A stretch of DNA of 64,000 bases from assembly GCA_017303715.1 (NCBI GenBank), contig JAFLBZ010000016.1, positions 1 through 64,000 of the forward strand, read 5' to 3'. Source of the stretch: Rhodothermia bacterium. GTDB lineage: Bacteria; Bacteroidota; Rhodothermia; Rhodothermales; UBA2364. Under the pieces are notes generated by a model. It saw only the letters and a list, made by a program, of their open reading frames with translations, did no database searches and had not been told where the DNA came from. Shown here piece by piece: positions 45,397-54,184 of this stretch; positions within the stretch are counted from its first letter, which is position 1, and each line of letters opens with the position of its first letter. The position numbers and the translations under genes were made by a program.

Positions 45397-46488
45397 ATGA
45401 AAAAGATCGTTACAACTGCCTTGTTTCTCGCTGCCTTTACGGTGAACGCTTGGGCGCAGGATGTTGGATTTGAAGGCACTCCACAAATTCAAATGAATAT
45501 TAATGGCACAACAAATTGGCAAAATCCTCCGCTTACTAGTTTCTCGCCACCAACAATGTCATCTACCTCTACATTAAAAATAGTGGACGCTGGTGCAAAT
45601 ATATACAAAAATTCAAGTGGGGGGTATGATGTTACAGGCGTTACTTTTAAATATAGAGTGTATCCTAATGGAGGAAGTGCCCCTGCCTATACAACTCAGT
45701 CGTTGAATTTTGACAACCAATGGGGAACTGGTTGGCCAAAACAGTATTGGGACTACAACGGAACCGGAAGTACTGCTTTAGACATTAACTTGCTTTCTTT
45801 TGTTTCAGGTCCTTCTCTTACATACAGGATTGACGTTCAGTTTTCGTTAAATTGGACAGGGACAGGAGGCCCAGGTACAATAGATGGGTCCACTTATACA
45901 GGGACGTTTAATGTGGATAGTAGCCTCCCCATCTCCCTTGCGTCTTTCACCGGAACATCCAACGAAGACAAAGCGACCTTGAACTGGGTAACGATGAGCG
46001 AGCTAAACAGCGACCACTTTGATGTGGAGCACTCGGCCAATGGCAGTGCATGGAAAAAAGTGGGAACAGTACAAGCCGCTGGCAACAGCATTGACCTCCG
46101 CAACTATAGCTACACCGTAGAAGGCTTGCAAGTGGGTACGCACAGCTTCCGCCTGAAAAGCGTGGACAAAAACGGCGATATTCGCTATACTGCTTCTGTA
46201 CAGTTAAACGTAGAAGTTCCAGGCCAATATGTGCTGTATCCGGCTTATCCCAACCCGTTCAATCCTTCTACCACCATTACTTTTGCAGTAGCTACCCGTC
46301 AAGCAGTGAAGGCAGAAGTGTTTAATGCGTTGGGCCAAAAAGTCCAGACGCTCTTTAATGGAACGCTCGAAGCCAATGTGCCGCAAATCGCCAAGTTTGA
46401 TGCCGCTGGCTTGCAAAGCGGTATGTACATTGTTCGCGTTTCGGGTGCTAATTTCAAAGCAACCCAAAACGTGACCTTGCTTAAATAA
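45397..46488 (+). CDS. Secreted protein with Fn3-like and T9SS sorting domains
   Basis: A 363-residue cargo protein: signal peptide ('TALFLAAFTVNAWAQ'), a divergent 150-residue N-terminal domain with lower-GC codon use than its neighbours, a fibronectin-III-like segment common in T9SS proteins ('LNWVTMSELNSDHFDVEHSA', 'HSFRLKSVDKNGDI') and a sorting domain ('LYPAYPNPFNPSTTITFAVA'). Its tail is clearly related to that of the amylase two genes upstream. It lies 40 bp after the previous gene, so the two are probably co-transcribed. Confidence 0.83.
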   Translation: MKKIVTTALFLAAFTVNAWAQDVGFEGTPQIQMNINGTTNWQNPPLTSFSPPTMSSTSTLKIVDAGANIYKNSSGGYDVTGVTFKYRVYPNGGSAPAYTTQSLNFDNQWGTGWPKQYWDYNGTGSTALDINLLSFVSGPSLTYRIDVQFSLNWTGTGGPGTIDGSTYTGTFNVDSSLPISLASFTGTSNEDKATLNWVTMSELNSDHFDVEHSANGSAWKKVGTVQAAGNSIDLRNYSYTVEGLQVGTHSFRLKSVDKNGDIRYTASVQLNVEVPGQYVLYPAYPNPFNPSTTITFAVATRQAVKAEVFNALGQKVQTLFNGTLEANVPQIAKFDAAGLQSGMYIVRVSGANFKATQNVTLLK

Positions 46489-46513
46489 GCTGGAAATAAA
46501 ATTTCCGTCCAGC

Positions 46514-46548
46514 AACCGGAGGTGATTTATTCCCCTCCGGTTTTTTTT
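46514..46548 (+). terminator. Terminator after the amylase/T9SS-cargo cluster
   Basis: AACCGGAGG (46514-46522) pairs with CCTCCGGTT (46534-46542), followed by a run of Ts to 46548. Confidence 0.88.
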
Positions 46549-46579
46549 ATGTATGTCTGTGTATGGCCGAAGAACTCTC

Positions 46580-47310
46580 ATCTCCGCCCTGAAGGATGGA
46601 TTTAACATAGCTTTAGGTATTTTTTTTGCGTGATTTACGGCGCTATTCAGGCGGACGGCCTTATGTTGGCTTTCTGTCTCTTTGCTGTTGTGCGACATAG
46701 CCACATGCTCCCCAACTTAAAATTAACCCCATGCTTCAGCGTGGGGTTGCGTGGAACGGATAACACGTTCGGCTTTAACCATGACGAAGCAAAGCCGCAT
46801 CGGGGGACATCTTCATAGAAATTCGCTCCAAGGCACAATCCAGCCCCGTAGGGGGGACATCTTCATAGAAAAACGGCATCAAACGCAAAGCCCAGCCCCG
46901 TAGGGGTGGCATCTTCGTAGAAAGCCGTCATCAAACGCAAAGCCCAGCCCCGTAGGGGTGGCATCTTCGTAGAAAGCCGTCATCAAACGCAAAGCCCAGC
47001 CCCGTAGGGGGGACATCTTCGTAGAAAGCCGTCATCAAACGACGGCATACACGTTGGGGATCGTTCAGGGCTAAAGCCCAATCTTATTCGGGGCCTACTA
47101 CTCCGCCCTAAAGGACGGAGTTATTGTCTTGCTTACTTTCCGGCTCTGTGATGATCGGCGAGCCTTTTTGTTTTTGGTGCTCATATCTCCGCCTGCTTTA
47201 CGGCTCTACTCAGCGGGGCGGCGTTGCCAAATGCTTTCCGGCATCATAATAACCCCATGCTTCAACGTGAGGTTGCGTGGAACGGATAACACGTCCGGCT
47301 TTAGCCATGA
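46580..47310 (+). repeat. Modular hairpin-rich repeat, locus 2
   Basis: The longest copy of the family, filling most of a 0.93-kb gene-free gap. Order: R3 end ('CTCCGCCCTGAAGGATGG'), R4, R1 with a perfect-looking hairpin (46725-46748, AACCCCATGC-TTCA-GCGTGGGGTT), an R2 tandem array (about 46800-47041), R3 (47042-47124, nearly identical to locus 1), R4 ('GCTTTACGGCTCTACTCAG') and a second R1 (47251-47310). No reading frame spans it. Same orientation as loci 1 and 3. Confidence 0.8.
46841..47041 (+). repeat. 52-bp tandem repeat array (R2), nearly four copies
   Basis: Units start at 46841, 46893, 46945 and 46997 (the last is cut at 45 bp). Each begins CAGCCCCGTAGGGG, a small hairpin, continues with G(G/A)CATCTTC(G/A)TAGAAA and ends CATCAAACGCAAAGCC. 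Units differ at only a few positions, implying recent expansion. A worn fifth unit precedes them at about 46800-46840. There are no unique spacers. Confidence 0.92.
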
Positions 47311-47475
47311 GGTGGAAATGAGGATAACTTCAAGGAGTCAATCTCTTTAATAACAACAATTTAAAGTTAGAAGTCTGTGTTAAGACAAAATATTACCACC
47401 GCTCTCTCATAACATAAAGATCGAACGGTGGCCAAGCCTCAGACGATGCATCAAAATAGAATATCCGTTAAACCC
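47311..47475. other. Intergenic tail, no gene seen
   Basis: AT-rich stretch between repeat locus 2 and the convergent outer-membrane protein stop; no terminator with a clear stem is visible. Confidence 0.4.
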
Positions 47476-49845
47476 TCAAAAATCAAACCGATAGCCAAGT
47501 GCAATGCGGGTATAGTCGAAAAAGCGCAGGGTGGATACATCCAAAAAGAGATCTGCATTACCATACCTAAAACTGCCTCCGAGCATCAAGTTAACCCCGG
47601 AGAAAGCATCTCGGCCACCTCCAACAGCGTCTTTAACCAACCGAACACCATATCCCACGCCCAAATAAGGCTCCACAGCGCGGGCTTGGCGATAGGGCAG
47701 CCCGACAACCGCATTCAACGTCCCGCCCAATCCACTACGTGCTCCGGTGTTATAAACCACCTCTGGCACCACTTTGATCATGGATCCGGTTAGTCCAAAC
47801 CACGCTTGTACGCCAAGATGAAGTCCGTTTTGGTTATTTCCCATGCCTAATCCGCCCAAAACGCGGCCTTCCTTAAACTTGATACTGCGTTTGGCAACAA
47901 CGGGTACGGAGAAATGGGTGCTATCTGCTACGGTTTTCACATCCAAAACATCACTTTTTTGTTGCGTATCTTGCTTAACCTCTTGTTTTGGTGAGATGAC
48001 ACTTGTGGGGAGGTTTGTGCTAACGACCTCTTTTGGCATCTCGTTATACCGAAGGATGGTCGGCGATTGGCTGATGATGACCTTCCTTTGCAGCGTATCG
48101 CGCTTCACCAATTCGGTTTGCAAGGAGTCAACTTTTCGTTCCAATAGTTTTAGCTTTCTTAATAGATCCGGTGGTGTTAATTGAGATGGTGTTTCGCCTA
48201 CTGGCCGAAAGGTGGACGGTGTTTTCCCAAAACGGATATAGATTTCTCCATCTTCCAACACGGGTAAAGTGATCACTCTGGTTTCTTGGTTTGGCTGAAC
48301 CTCCACTTTTTGTACGGTCGGTGTCGAGGATGGCTTCGGTGTTGTGGCATCTGCGGCACGATCAACCGCTTTTGGGCCTGCTGATGGAAGGGTTGGTGGG
48401 GTGATTGGCGTAACAGGTACGGCATCGTGTAAGGCACGGGTTTCTTGTAGTGTTTTCTGGAGTTGAACCGAGGCTAAAGAGTCCCCACGTGCTTCCGCAC
48501 GCCCAATAGCACTTTCGAGAGCTTGCATCCTTGCTTCATACGAAGCCCTCATGACGCTCATTTCCTCTTCCCAAGCTTTTTCTGTGGCCAAGCGTTCTGA
48601 TTCGGATTGGTCTTTTCGGATGACATTGGGTCGGCTTGGCTTCCGGCCAATATTCAGGTTAATTCCCGCATGATACATCCAATTGGTTTTGAGTTGATCT
48701 GGCTGGCCTAAGTCATCAAGGTCTTGATTACTTGCCAATATAGCCCTTACGCCACCATTCAGTGCAATAAACCGCCCAACAGGAACAGTTATGCCGCCCC
48801 CGCCCATAACAAAAGGTGTATCGTCTGGTCTAAACCCATTTTTACCGACGTAGGTGTCACCAACGTCTAACATTCCACCACCTAAGGCTAAGTAGGGTGT
48901 AATACCCATGCCTTCATTTAAACGGAAGTTTAGTTCGCCGCCATACATCCGTAGATCGTCTTTTTTCCAAGTCTCATCCTGAATCCCCTGCCAATAAAAG
49001 CCCCTCAGCCCAAACAAAGGCCCGAAGTTTAGACCCGCATTAGCACCTGCTACACGGGTACTCCGGAAGGGTAAGTCCTCCGAGAAGTCCAGTTTCCCCA
49101 AAAACGCATGAGCGGGCACACTTAGGCCGGAGAATCCACCGGAAAATTGCTGCATCATCTCCCGATCCACCTTTGTCAGTTGTCCAGATTTTCGCCCGCC
49201 CAAATACAAAGCAAATGAGGCTCCAGCACCCCAATGCTGGAAGTTTCTACGTTCGGTGGTTCCGGTATTGATTTCCAATTCATCCAAGGTTTGTGCATCC
49301 ACAAAAGTGGCGAGCGGATTAAGCCGAAAAGCGGTATTTCGGGCATAAATCGAGAAGGTAAGCCGATCAATGGAGCGAAGGGTGAGGCCGCCTCCCACAT
49401 TCAAAAAAATGGAAGATCGGTCGTTCTCGTCAGACGGTTTGAAGGTTTGCACACCCGCGCCAAGGGTTAGAAAAGGGAGGACATTCCCCCGCATTAAATT
49501 AAAGCGCAAATCCCCACCCATCTTCTTATAGGCCAACGTTTGCGTTCCCAATTCGTTTTTTTGAAACGCAGTTAGTCCAGTGACTTTAGCCCAATCGGTT
49601 TCTATTTTATTATTCCAAAGGTATTGCGCACGAAGCTCTACAAACTCCCCAAATCCAAATCCAACTTGCCCGCCCACTAATGGAGCGTTGCGTAATCCGA
49701 GGCCTGGATCCCATCGAACATATTCCACCGAAGGGGAAAGGGTATAGCTTAGCCCAGATACCTGCGCCGTTAGGTCAATACGTGCCAGGAGCAAGCCAAT
49801 TAAAGTTAATAATAACAGTGATTTATAATAGGTAATATTTTTCAT
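47476..49845 (-). CDS. Large composite outer-membrane protein: barrels plus coiled coil
   Basis: A 789-residue protein. Signal peptide (ending 'LTAQ'), two successive beta-barrel-like regions (about 28-210 and 225-415, each with alternating 'GxGxFxxLxAxY' strands), a coiled coil (about 415-475, 'ERLATEKAWEEEMSVMRASY'), a Pro/Thr-rich linker, a second short coiled coil ('LLRKLKLLERKVDSLQTEL') and a final barrel-like region (about 690-789) ending 'IALGYRFDF' with the terminal Phe expected of outer-membrane proteins. No known family covers the whole. It may be a structural protein linking membrane and periplasm. Confidence 0.72.
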   Translation of the reverse strand: MKNITYYKSLLLLTLIGLLLARIDLTAQVSGLSYTLSPSVEYVRWDPGLGLRNAPLVGGQVGFGFGEFVELRAQYLWNNKIETDWAKVTGLTAFQKNELGTQTLAYKKMGGDLRFNLMRGNVLPFLTLGAGVQTFKPSDENDRSSIFLNVGGGLTLRSIDRLTFSIYARNTAFRLNPLATFVDAQTLDELEINTGTTERRNFQHWGAGASFALYLGGRKSGQLTKVDREMMQQFSGGFSGLSVPAHAFLGKLDFSEDLPFRSTRVAGANAGLNFGPLFGLRGFYWQGIQDETWKKDDLRMYGGELNFRLNEGMGITPYLALGGGMLDVGDTYVGKNGFRPDDTPFVMGGGGITVPVGRFIALNGGVRAILASNQDLDDLGQPDQLKTNWMYHAGINLNIGRKPSRPNVIRKDQSESERLATEKAWEEEMSVMRASYEARMQALESAIGRAEARGDSLASVQLQKTLQETRALHDAVPVTPITPPTLPSAGPKAVDRAADATTPKPSSTPTVQKVEVQPNQETRVITLPVLEDGEIYIRFGKTPSTFRPVGETPSQLTPPDLLRKLKLLERKVDSLQTELVKRDTLQRKVIISQSPTILRYNEMPKEVVSTNLPTSVISPKQEVKQDTQQKSDVLDVKTVADSTHFSVPVVAKRSIKFKEGRVLGGLGMGNNQNGLHLGVQAWFGLTGSMIKVVPEVVYNTGARSGLGGTLNAVVGLPYRQARAVEPYLGVGYGVRLVKDAVGGGRDAFSGVNLMLGGSFRYGNADLFLDVSTLRFFDYTRIALGYRFDF

Positions 49846-50189
49846 ATGATTGGTGGTTATAAGGTGTATATGAGAGAAGCGACTTTAAGAGCCATTATAA
49901 TACATTCTTCGCAGTTGAAAAACCGGAAAATTTCGGTTTAGTGTAGTGTCTTATTTGCTATTCATGTAGTAAAAATCCCTACACTTCACCGCAACTTCGC
50001 TAATGGATTTATTATTTTTATAGAATAATCAAGTAAGCTGATGACGACTATGATCCACCGCAGAAATTTATATTATCCGAGAAGTAAATGATATTTATTT
50101 GTAACAACTCAAATAGGTTGTATTGCATTTAGAACCCATGACTCACATAGGCTTAACTTATTAGGCTCACCGGTGTTTGTCGTGGGCAT
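49846..50189. other. Intergenic, no gene seen
   Basis: Contains a TATAAT-like box on the minus strand about 60 bp before the large outer-membrane protein gene and a small AAACCG/CGGTTT hairpin (49920-49939). No coding frame or RNA gene is recognised. Confidence 0.4.
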
Positions 50190-50223
50190 AAAAAAAGCGA
50201 CCTCATGAACATGAAGCCGCTTT
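50190..50223 (-). terminator. Terminator after the cyclophilin gene
   Basis: On the minus strand AAAGCG pairs with CGCTTT, and the inner TTCATG/CATGA arms extend the stem; seven Ts follow. It lies 20 bp after the stop. Confidence 0.8.
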
Positions 50224-50241
50224 ATAAGAACTCGATTTGAA

Positions 50242-50754
50242 TCAGTCCACTTCTTGGATCGAAACCTGAACAATCTGATCCCCTTGTTCAATTTCATCCA
50301 CCACCTCCACCTTACCTGAGGTCACCTTTCCAAAAACCGTATGCTTTCCATTTAACCAAGGGGTTTGGATATGGGTGATAAAGAATTGGCTACCGTTAGT
50401 ACGTGGCCCCGCATTTGCCATCGAGATCACGCCGGGTTCATGTACCAACGGGTTTCCTGTAAACTCATCCTCAAAGCGATAGCCTGGGCCACCACGTCCG
50501 GTTCCAGTAGGATCTCCCCCCTGAACCATAAAATCGGGAATTACGCGGTGGAAGATGGTTCCATTATAAAACCCTTCCCGCGCTAAGAACACGAAATTAT
50601 TGACGGTTTTGGGCGCATACGCAGGATAAAGTTCCAATTCGATATTGCCCTTCGAGGTTTCGATCGTGGCGAGATACTTTTTTTCCACATCAATGGCCAT
50701 TTCCGGCGCAGCGTCCCATTGTGGGAAGTCCTTTTTACCAAAAAGATTAAACAT
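50242..50754 (-). CDS. Cyclophilin-type peptidyl-prolyl isomerase
   Basis: A 170-residue isomerase without a signal peptide, so cytosolic. '[19 protein letters not shown]' carries the catalytic Arg, '[20 protein letters not shown]' the hydrophobic proline pocket with its Trp. A short N-terminal extension (about 25 residues, '[19 protein letters not shown]') precedes the fold. It has its own terminator. Confidence 0.93.
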   Translation of the reverse strand: MFNLFGKKDFPQWDAAPEMAIDVEKKYLATIETSKGNIELELYPAYAPKTVNNFVFLAREGFYNGTIFHRVIPDFMVQGGDPTGTGRGGPGYRFEDEFTGNPLVHEPGVISMANAGPRTNGSQFFITHIQTPWLNGKHTVFGKVTSGKVEVVDEIEQGDQIVQVSIQEVD

Positions 50755-50824
50755 GTAGCTTTTATTTTGTGTAAAGGGATTGACCTAAGCGGTCAAAAAC
50801 ACACGAAAATACGGCACGGATCAA

Positions 50825-51229
50825 CTATTCTACAAGATCTGCACGGACAGTCAACACAGGCGAGGCGGCTTTTGTTGCATCGTATGTTGGAGCAAGTTGC
50901 ACAAATGTAATTCGATAGCCCATGACCACAATACTTTGATAATGATTGGCTCCGGCGTCAGTAGAAAACAGGGAGAATGTTTTTTCTTGGCCATCAGGCG
51001 TTCTCAATATCAACTTCAACTCGGCAACACCCTCCCAGAAACACTGGACGTCCGGTGCGCACCGAGAATCCGCCACCACCTTGTCGAAGTATAATCGGGC
51101 ATTTGCGGGCAACGTGGCCGCTTCTTTGGGCTTCAGCAAATACTCGTCTCCATGTTGCGTTTTGAAGGTATTACAACCGGTGATGGATAAGGCCAAGAGT
51201 AAGAAAAAAGGTAGTGCAGTTGTCTTCAT
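50825..51229 (-). CDS. Small lipoprotein, function unknown
   Basis: A 134-residue protein with a lipoprotein signal (lipobox 'SITGC', Cys19). The mature part is a beta-rich domain with two Cys ('DSRCAPDVQCFWEGVAELKL') that probably form a disulfide; this 'RCP..V.C.W.G' pattern is common in small exported proteins of unknown role. The start at 51229 (MKTTALPF) is chosen over 51277 because it begins the signal peptide. Confidence 0.78.
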   Translation of the reverse strand: MKTTALPFFLLLALSITGCNTFKTQHGDEYLLKPKEAATLPANARLYFDKVVADSRCAPDVQCFWEGVAELKLILRTPDGQEKTFSLFSTDAGANHYQSIVVMGYRITFVQLAPTYDATKAASPVLTVRADLVE

Positions 51230-51430
51230 ATATGTAATTCCTTGTTTTCCCTGATACACCCGATGAAGCAAGCACACCTATTTGCGCGAGATATGTATTG
51301 GTTAAATCCTACTAACCTCAACCAACGGCCTCCACCTTGTCTCCCCAACGGGGGTTTTAGTGCTCAACTTGCTACCGGTTTATGGCAAGTTTCCGGCTAC
51401 GACTTTTACAAAATAAACTCGATACAAATG

Positions 51431-52405
51431 TTATTTTAATCGGAATTGCGCCGTAAACTGGTGTAACTTCCCAGCCGAAGACCAGTTGTTGTAGCCATAG
51501 TCTAAACGAAACTGGGCGATTTTTATCCCGAAGCCCACACCTAATCCTGCCATATCCAGCCGATTCCGAACCCGTAGCATCTCGTTCCGGAGTGGATTAT
51601 ATCCTAAGCGGAAATTCATGGCCGTTCCTAACCGAAATTCCCCTCCAATACTAAAGTGATTCAAGACACGACGCGCCGTAATGGCCTGCTCTTGCTCCCA
51701 TTCCAACAAGTTATAGGCCATCACCGAGAGGGTAAAAGGCATGTATTTTAGCTTTTGCGATACCCCAATACGTAGATCGGTGGGCAATTCATCGGCTGTT
51801 TCTCCTAAATTGTCTAAGGTTTTTCCTACATTCAGCATACTGGCACTGGCCGTAAATCCGCCCTCGTCGTTATGGTAAACCACGCCAAGATCGGCAGCAA
51901 CTGCACTTGCGCGGTATTCTGCAATGCGAGACCAAATGCCATGTACATTCATCCCGTAACGAAGACGGGAAGAATAATCACGAGAGATTCCAGCCGTTAT
52001 CGCGACATCACCCGCCGAGAAGAATGGCCCTATACACGATGCGTATTCGTTGCCGTCTGGACACGCCTCCTCTAGTGCGCCATAATCCATTGCCCGTAAC
52101 CCAACAGCCACCGTACCCACTTTAGGCAAATGATGGGCATAAGCGCCAGATGTTGAGCGTGCATCTGCAAGGTAAAGCAGTGCAGATGCCGACAACACGC
52201 CCGCCGAAGACGGCTCTAAAGTGGCGGGATTGTAGAAAAAGGTATTTACATCCCCACTCATTCCGGCATATGCGCCTCCCATCGCCATTGCCCGCGCCGA
52301 GGGTTCAATACGAAGAAATGAAAAACTGGTGGGCTGGAGGCTAGGTTGAGCGCTTAAGACGAAAGGGAAAAGGAAAAAAAGCAGGGCGAACAAGGTGCGC
52401 TTCAT
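51431..52405 (-). CDS. porQ: Type IX secretion system protein PorQ
   Basis: A 324-residue outer-membrane beta-barrel of the PorV/FadL-like family. Signal peptide ('FALLFFLFPFVLSAQ') and the typical order 'EPSARAMAMGGAYAGMSGDV', 'FFYNPATLE', 'YAHHLPKVGTVAVGLRAMDY', 'LGYNPLRNEM' and 'VGFGIKIAQFRLDYG' match PorQ. PorQ works with PorU, PorV and PorZ in the attachment complex that removes the sorting domain and anchors cargo on the surface. It fits the four T9SS cargo proteins in this window. Confidence 0.85.
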   Translation of the reverse strand: MKRTLFALLFFLFPFVLSAQPSLQPTSFSFLRIEPSARAMAMGGAYAGMSGDVNTFFYNPATLEPSSAGVLSASALLYLADARSTSGAYAHHLPKVGTVAVGLRAMDYGALEEACPDGNEYASCIGPFFSAGDVAITAGISRDYSSRLRYGMNVHGIWSRIAEYRASAVAADLGVVYHNDEGGFTASASMLNVGKTLDNLGETADELPTDLRIGVSQKLKYMPFTLSVMAYNLLEWEQEQAITARRVLNHFSIGGEFRLGTAMNFRLGYNPLRNEMLRVRNRLDMAGLGVGFGIKIAQFRLDYGYNNWSSAGKLHQFTAQFRLK

Positions 52406-52647
52406 GGGCTTGGTGCTTTAAAAGTGAACAAATATTAATGTGTAACAAGCACCATGAGAGGTTGTTTTTGACAGGTCATGTTATGATTTTGGGATAAAAT
52501 TGCATTTACAACCCATCGAAATCCATCTGGTTCCAAAAAAGCTGTAAGCCTGCGACCATTTCAAAACAAATCAACATCGCAATTAACCGATTTTAAACGT
52601 ATCTTAAGCCCTGCAACCATAAGTTCCGGTACTTGCCCTTCAAAGCG

Positions 52648-54144
52648 ATGCCACAACCCAACAATGGCCCCATGAAGACCGATTATAGCACCTTTACTCC
52701 TGCTCCCCCCTATGTTACTGGAGGTTTAGCCCCTTTTACGCCCACACAAGCTATGCCTTGGAACCGAGAAAGGGTGATGCACTTGCTTAGGCGGACAGGT
52801 TTCGGTGCTACACCCAGTGATGTTAATGCTTTTTTAGGCCAATCACCCTTAGAAGCGGTTAATCAGATTGTGAACAACGCGCTTAACCGTCCGCTTCCAA
52901 CAGCACCCACTTGGGCTACCACAGGCTTCCCTGCCTCAACGGCAACACAGGCAGAGAAGGACACCTACAATACCAATGCCCGCAACTGGCTTTATGAATA
53001 CCAGAACACATGGTATAAAGAAATGCGTGGTGGCACCTTGCGGGAAAAAATGACGCTATTTTGGAGCAATCATTTTGTGACGGCCTATGGTAACTATCTT
53101 AACAATGGCCCCTTTGGATATCAGTACATAGATTTACTTAGGCGATATGCCTTGGGGAATTTTACGGGCTTTGTACGTGAAGTTGGTAAACTCCCGGCCA
53201 TGCTCTATTATTTGAATGGCCGGGATAATCGCAAGGGTGCGCCAAACGAGAACTATGCCCGTGAGTTGTTAGAACTCTTCACGATGGGGATTGGTCATTA
53301 TACCCAAGAAGATATTGTCCAAGTGGCCAAAGCCCTCACCGGATGGCAAGTAAATACCCAAACCCTAAGTTCCTTCTTGAACAGTACACGTTTTGAGACT
53401 GGGAACAAAACCATCTTTGGCAAAACGGGTGCATGGGGTTATGACGACGTAATATACCTGATCTTCTCGGAGCGGAAAACAGAAGCGGCACGCTTCATCT
53501 GTGGTAAACTCTACAAGTTTTTTGTTTACCACATTCCGAATGACGAAATTGTCAATCAATTGGCAGACCTGTTTATTGCAAACAATTTCGAGATCGCACC
53601 CGTTTTGCGTACCCTCTTTGCTAGTACGCACTTCTTTGAATCGGCTTTTATTGGAGCGAAATACAAAAGCCCGACCGAGCTTACCCTTGGCCTTTTTAAT
53701 GAAGTTGGGCTTCCCACCTTCTCCGAAGCCAATTATACGTCTATTATCCGAACGTATATGAACCGTGCAGACCAAATGCTCATGTCGCCACCCAATGTGG
53801 CCGGATGGCCGGAGTATCGTTCATGGATTTCCGCCAATGCGTTAGCCAGACGCTGGGACTTGTTGGGCATTTTGACCTTAGGAACAAAAACCATCCCAGC
53901 GCTTCCGGTAAAGATTTTCGCTTTGGGATTGCCCAATATCGGAGACCCTTACGAACTTGCCTTCGAGATGGCCAACCGCTTGGTTTCCGTCCCGTTTCCA
54001 TCCTCCGAGAAAACCGCTTTGGGACTCAAATTATTGGATGGAATGCCTGATTATGAGTGGTCTATCAATGCCTCTACTGCCGAGAGTAAACTTAAAAACT
54101 ACTTACGGTATTTGGTTCGTTTACCAGAATTTCAGTTGTGTTGA
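52648..54144 (+). CDS. DUF1800 protein
   Basis: A 498-residue helical protein with the family signatures 'MHLLRRTGFGATPSDV', 'EKMTLFWSNHFVT', 'NENYARELLELFTMGIGHYT' and 'MSPPNVAGWPEYRSWI'. DUF1800 genes are almost always next to a DUF1501 gene, as here; function is unknown. No signal peptide is apparent and the first 40 residues are Pro-rich. Start may be 52648 or the Met at 52672. It lies 40 bp before the DUF1501 gene. Confidence 0.88.
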   Translation: MPQPNNGPMKTDYSTFTPAPPYVTGGLAPFTPTQAMPWNRERVMHLLRRTGFGATPSDVNAFLGQSPLEAVNQIVNNALNRPLPTAPTWATTGFPASTATQAEKDTYNTNARNWLYEYQNTWYKEMRGGTLREKMTLFWSNHFVTAYGNYLNNGPFGYQYIDLLRRYALGNFTGFVREVGKLPAMLYYLNGRDNRKGAPNENYARELLELFTMGIGHYTQEDIVQVAKALTGWQVNTQTLSSFLNSTRFETGNKTIFGKTGAWGYDDVIYLIFSERKTEAARFICGKLYKFFVYHIPNDEIVNQLADLFIANNFEIAPVLRTLFASTHFFESAFIGAKYKSPTELTLGLFNEVGLPTFSEANYTSIIRTYMNRADQMLMSPPNVAGWPEYRSWISANALARRWDLLGILTLGTKTIPALPVKIFALGLPNIGDPYELAFEMANRLVSVPFPSSEKTALGLKLLDGMPDYEWSINASTAESKLKNYLRYLVRLPEFQLC

Positions 54145-54184
54145 TCCCTTCTTTTCCTTTCCAAACGTTCAATATTCAAATTAT

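Noticed and set aside
46841-47041. CRISPR array
   Set aside because: Units are contiguous 52-bp tandem copies with no unique spacers, and no cas gene is present in the window.
53957-54184. Longer N-terminus of the DUF1501 protein
   Set aside because: It would overlap the DUF1800 gene by nearly 190 bp and put the Tat signal far inside; the ATG at 54185 fits.
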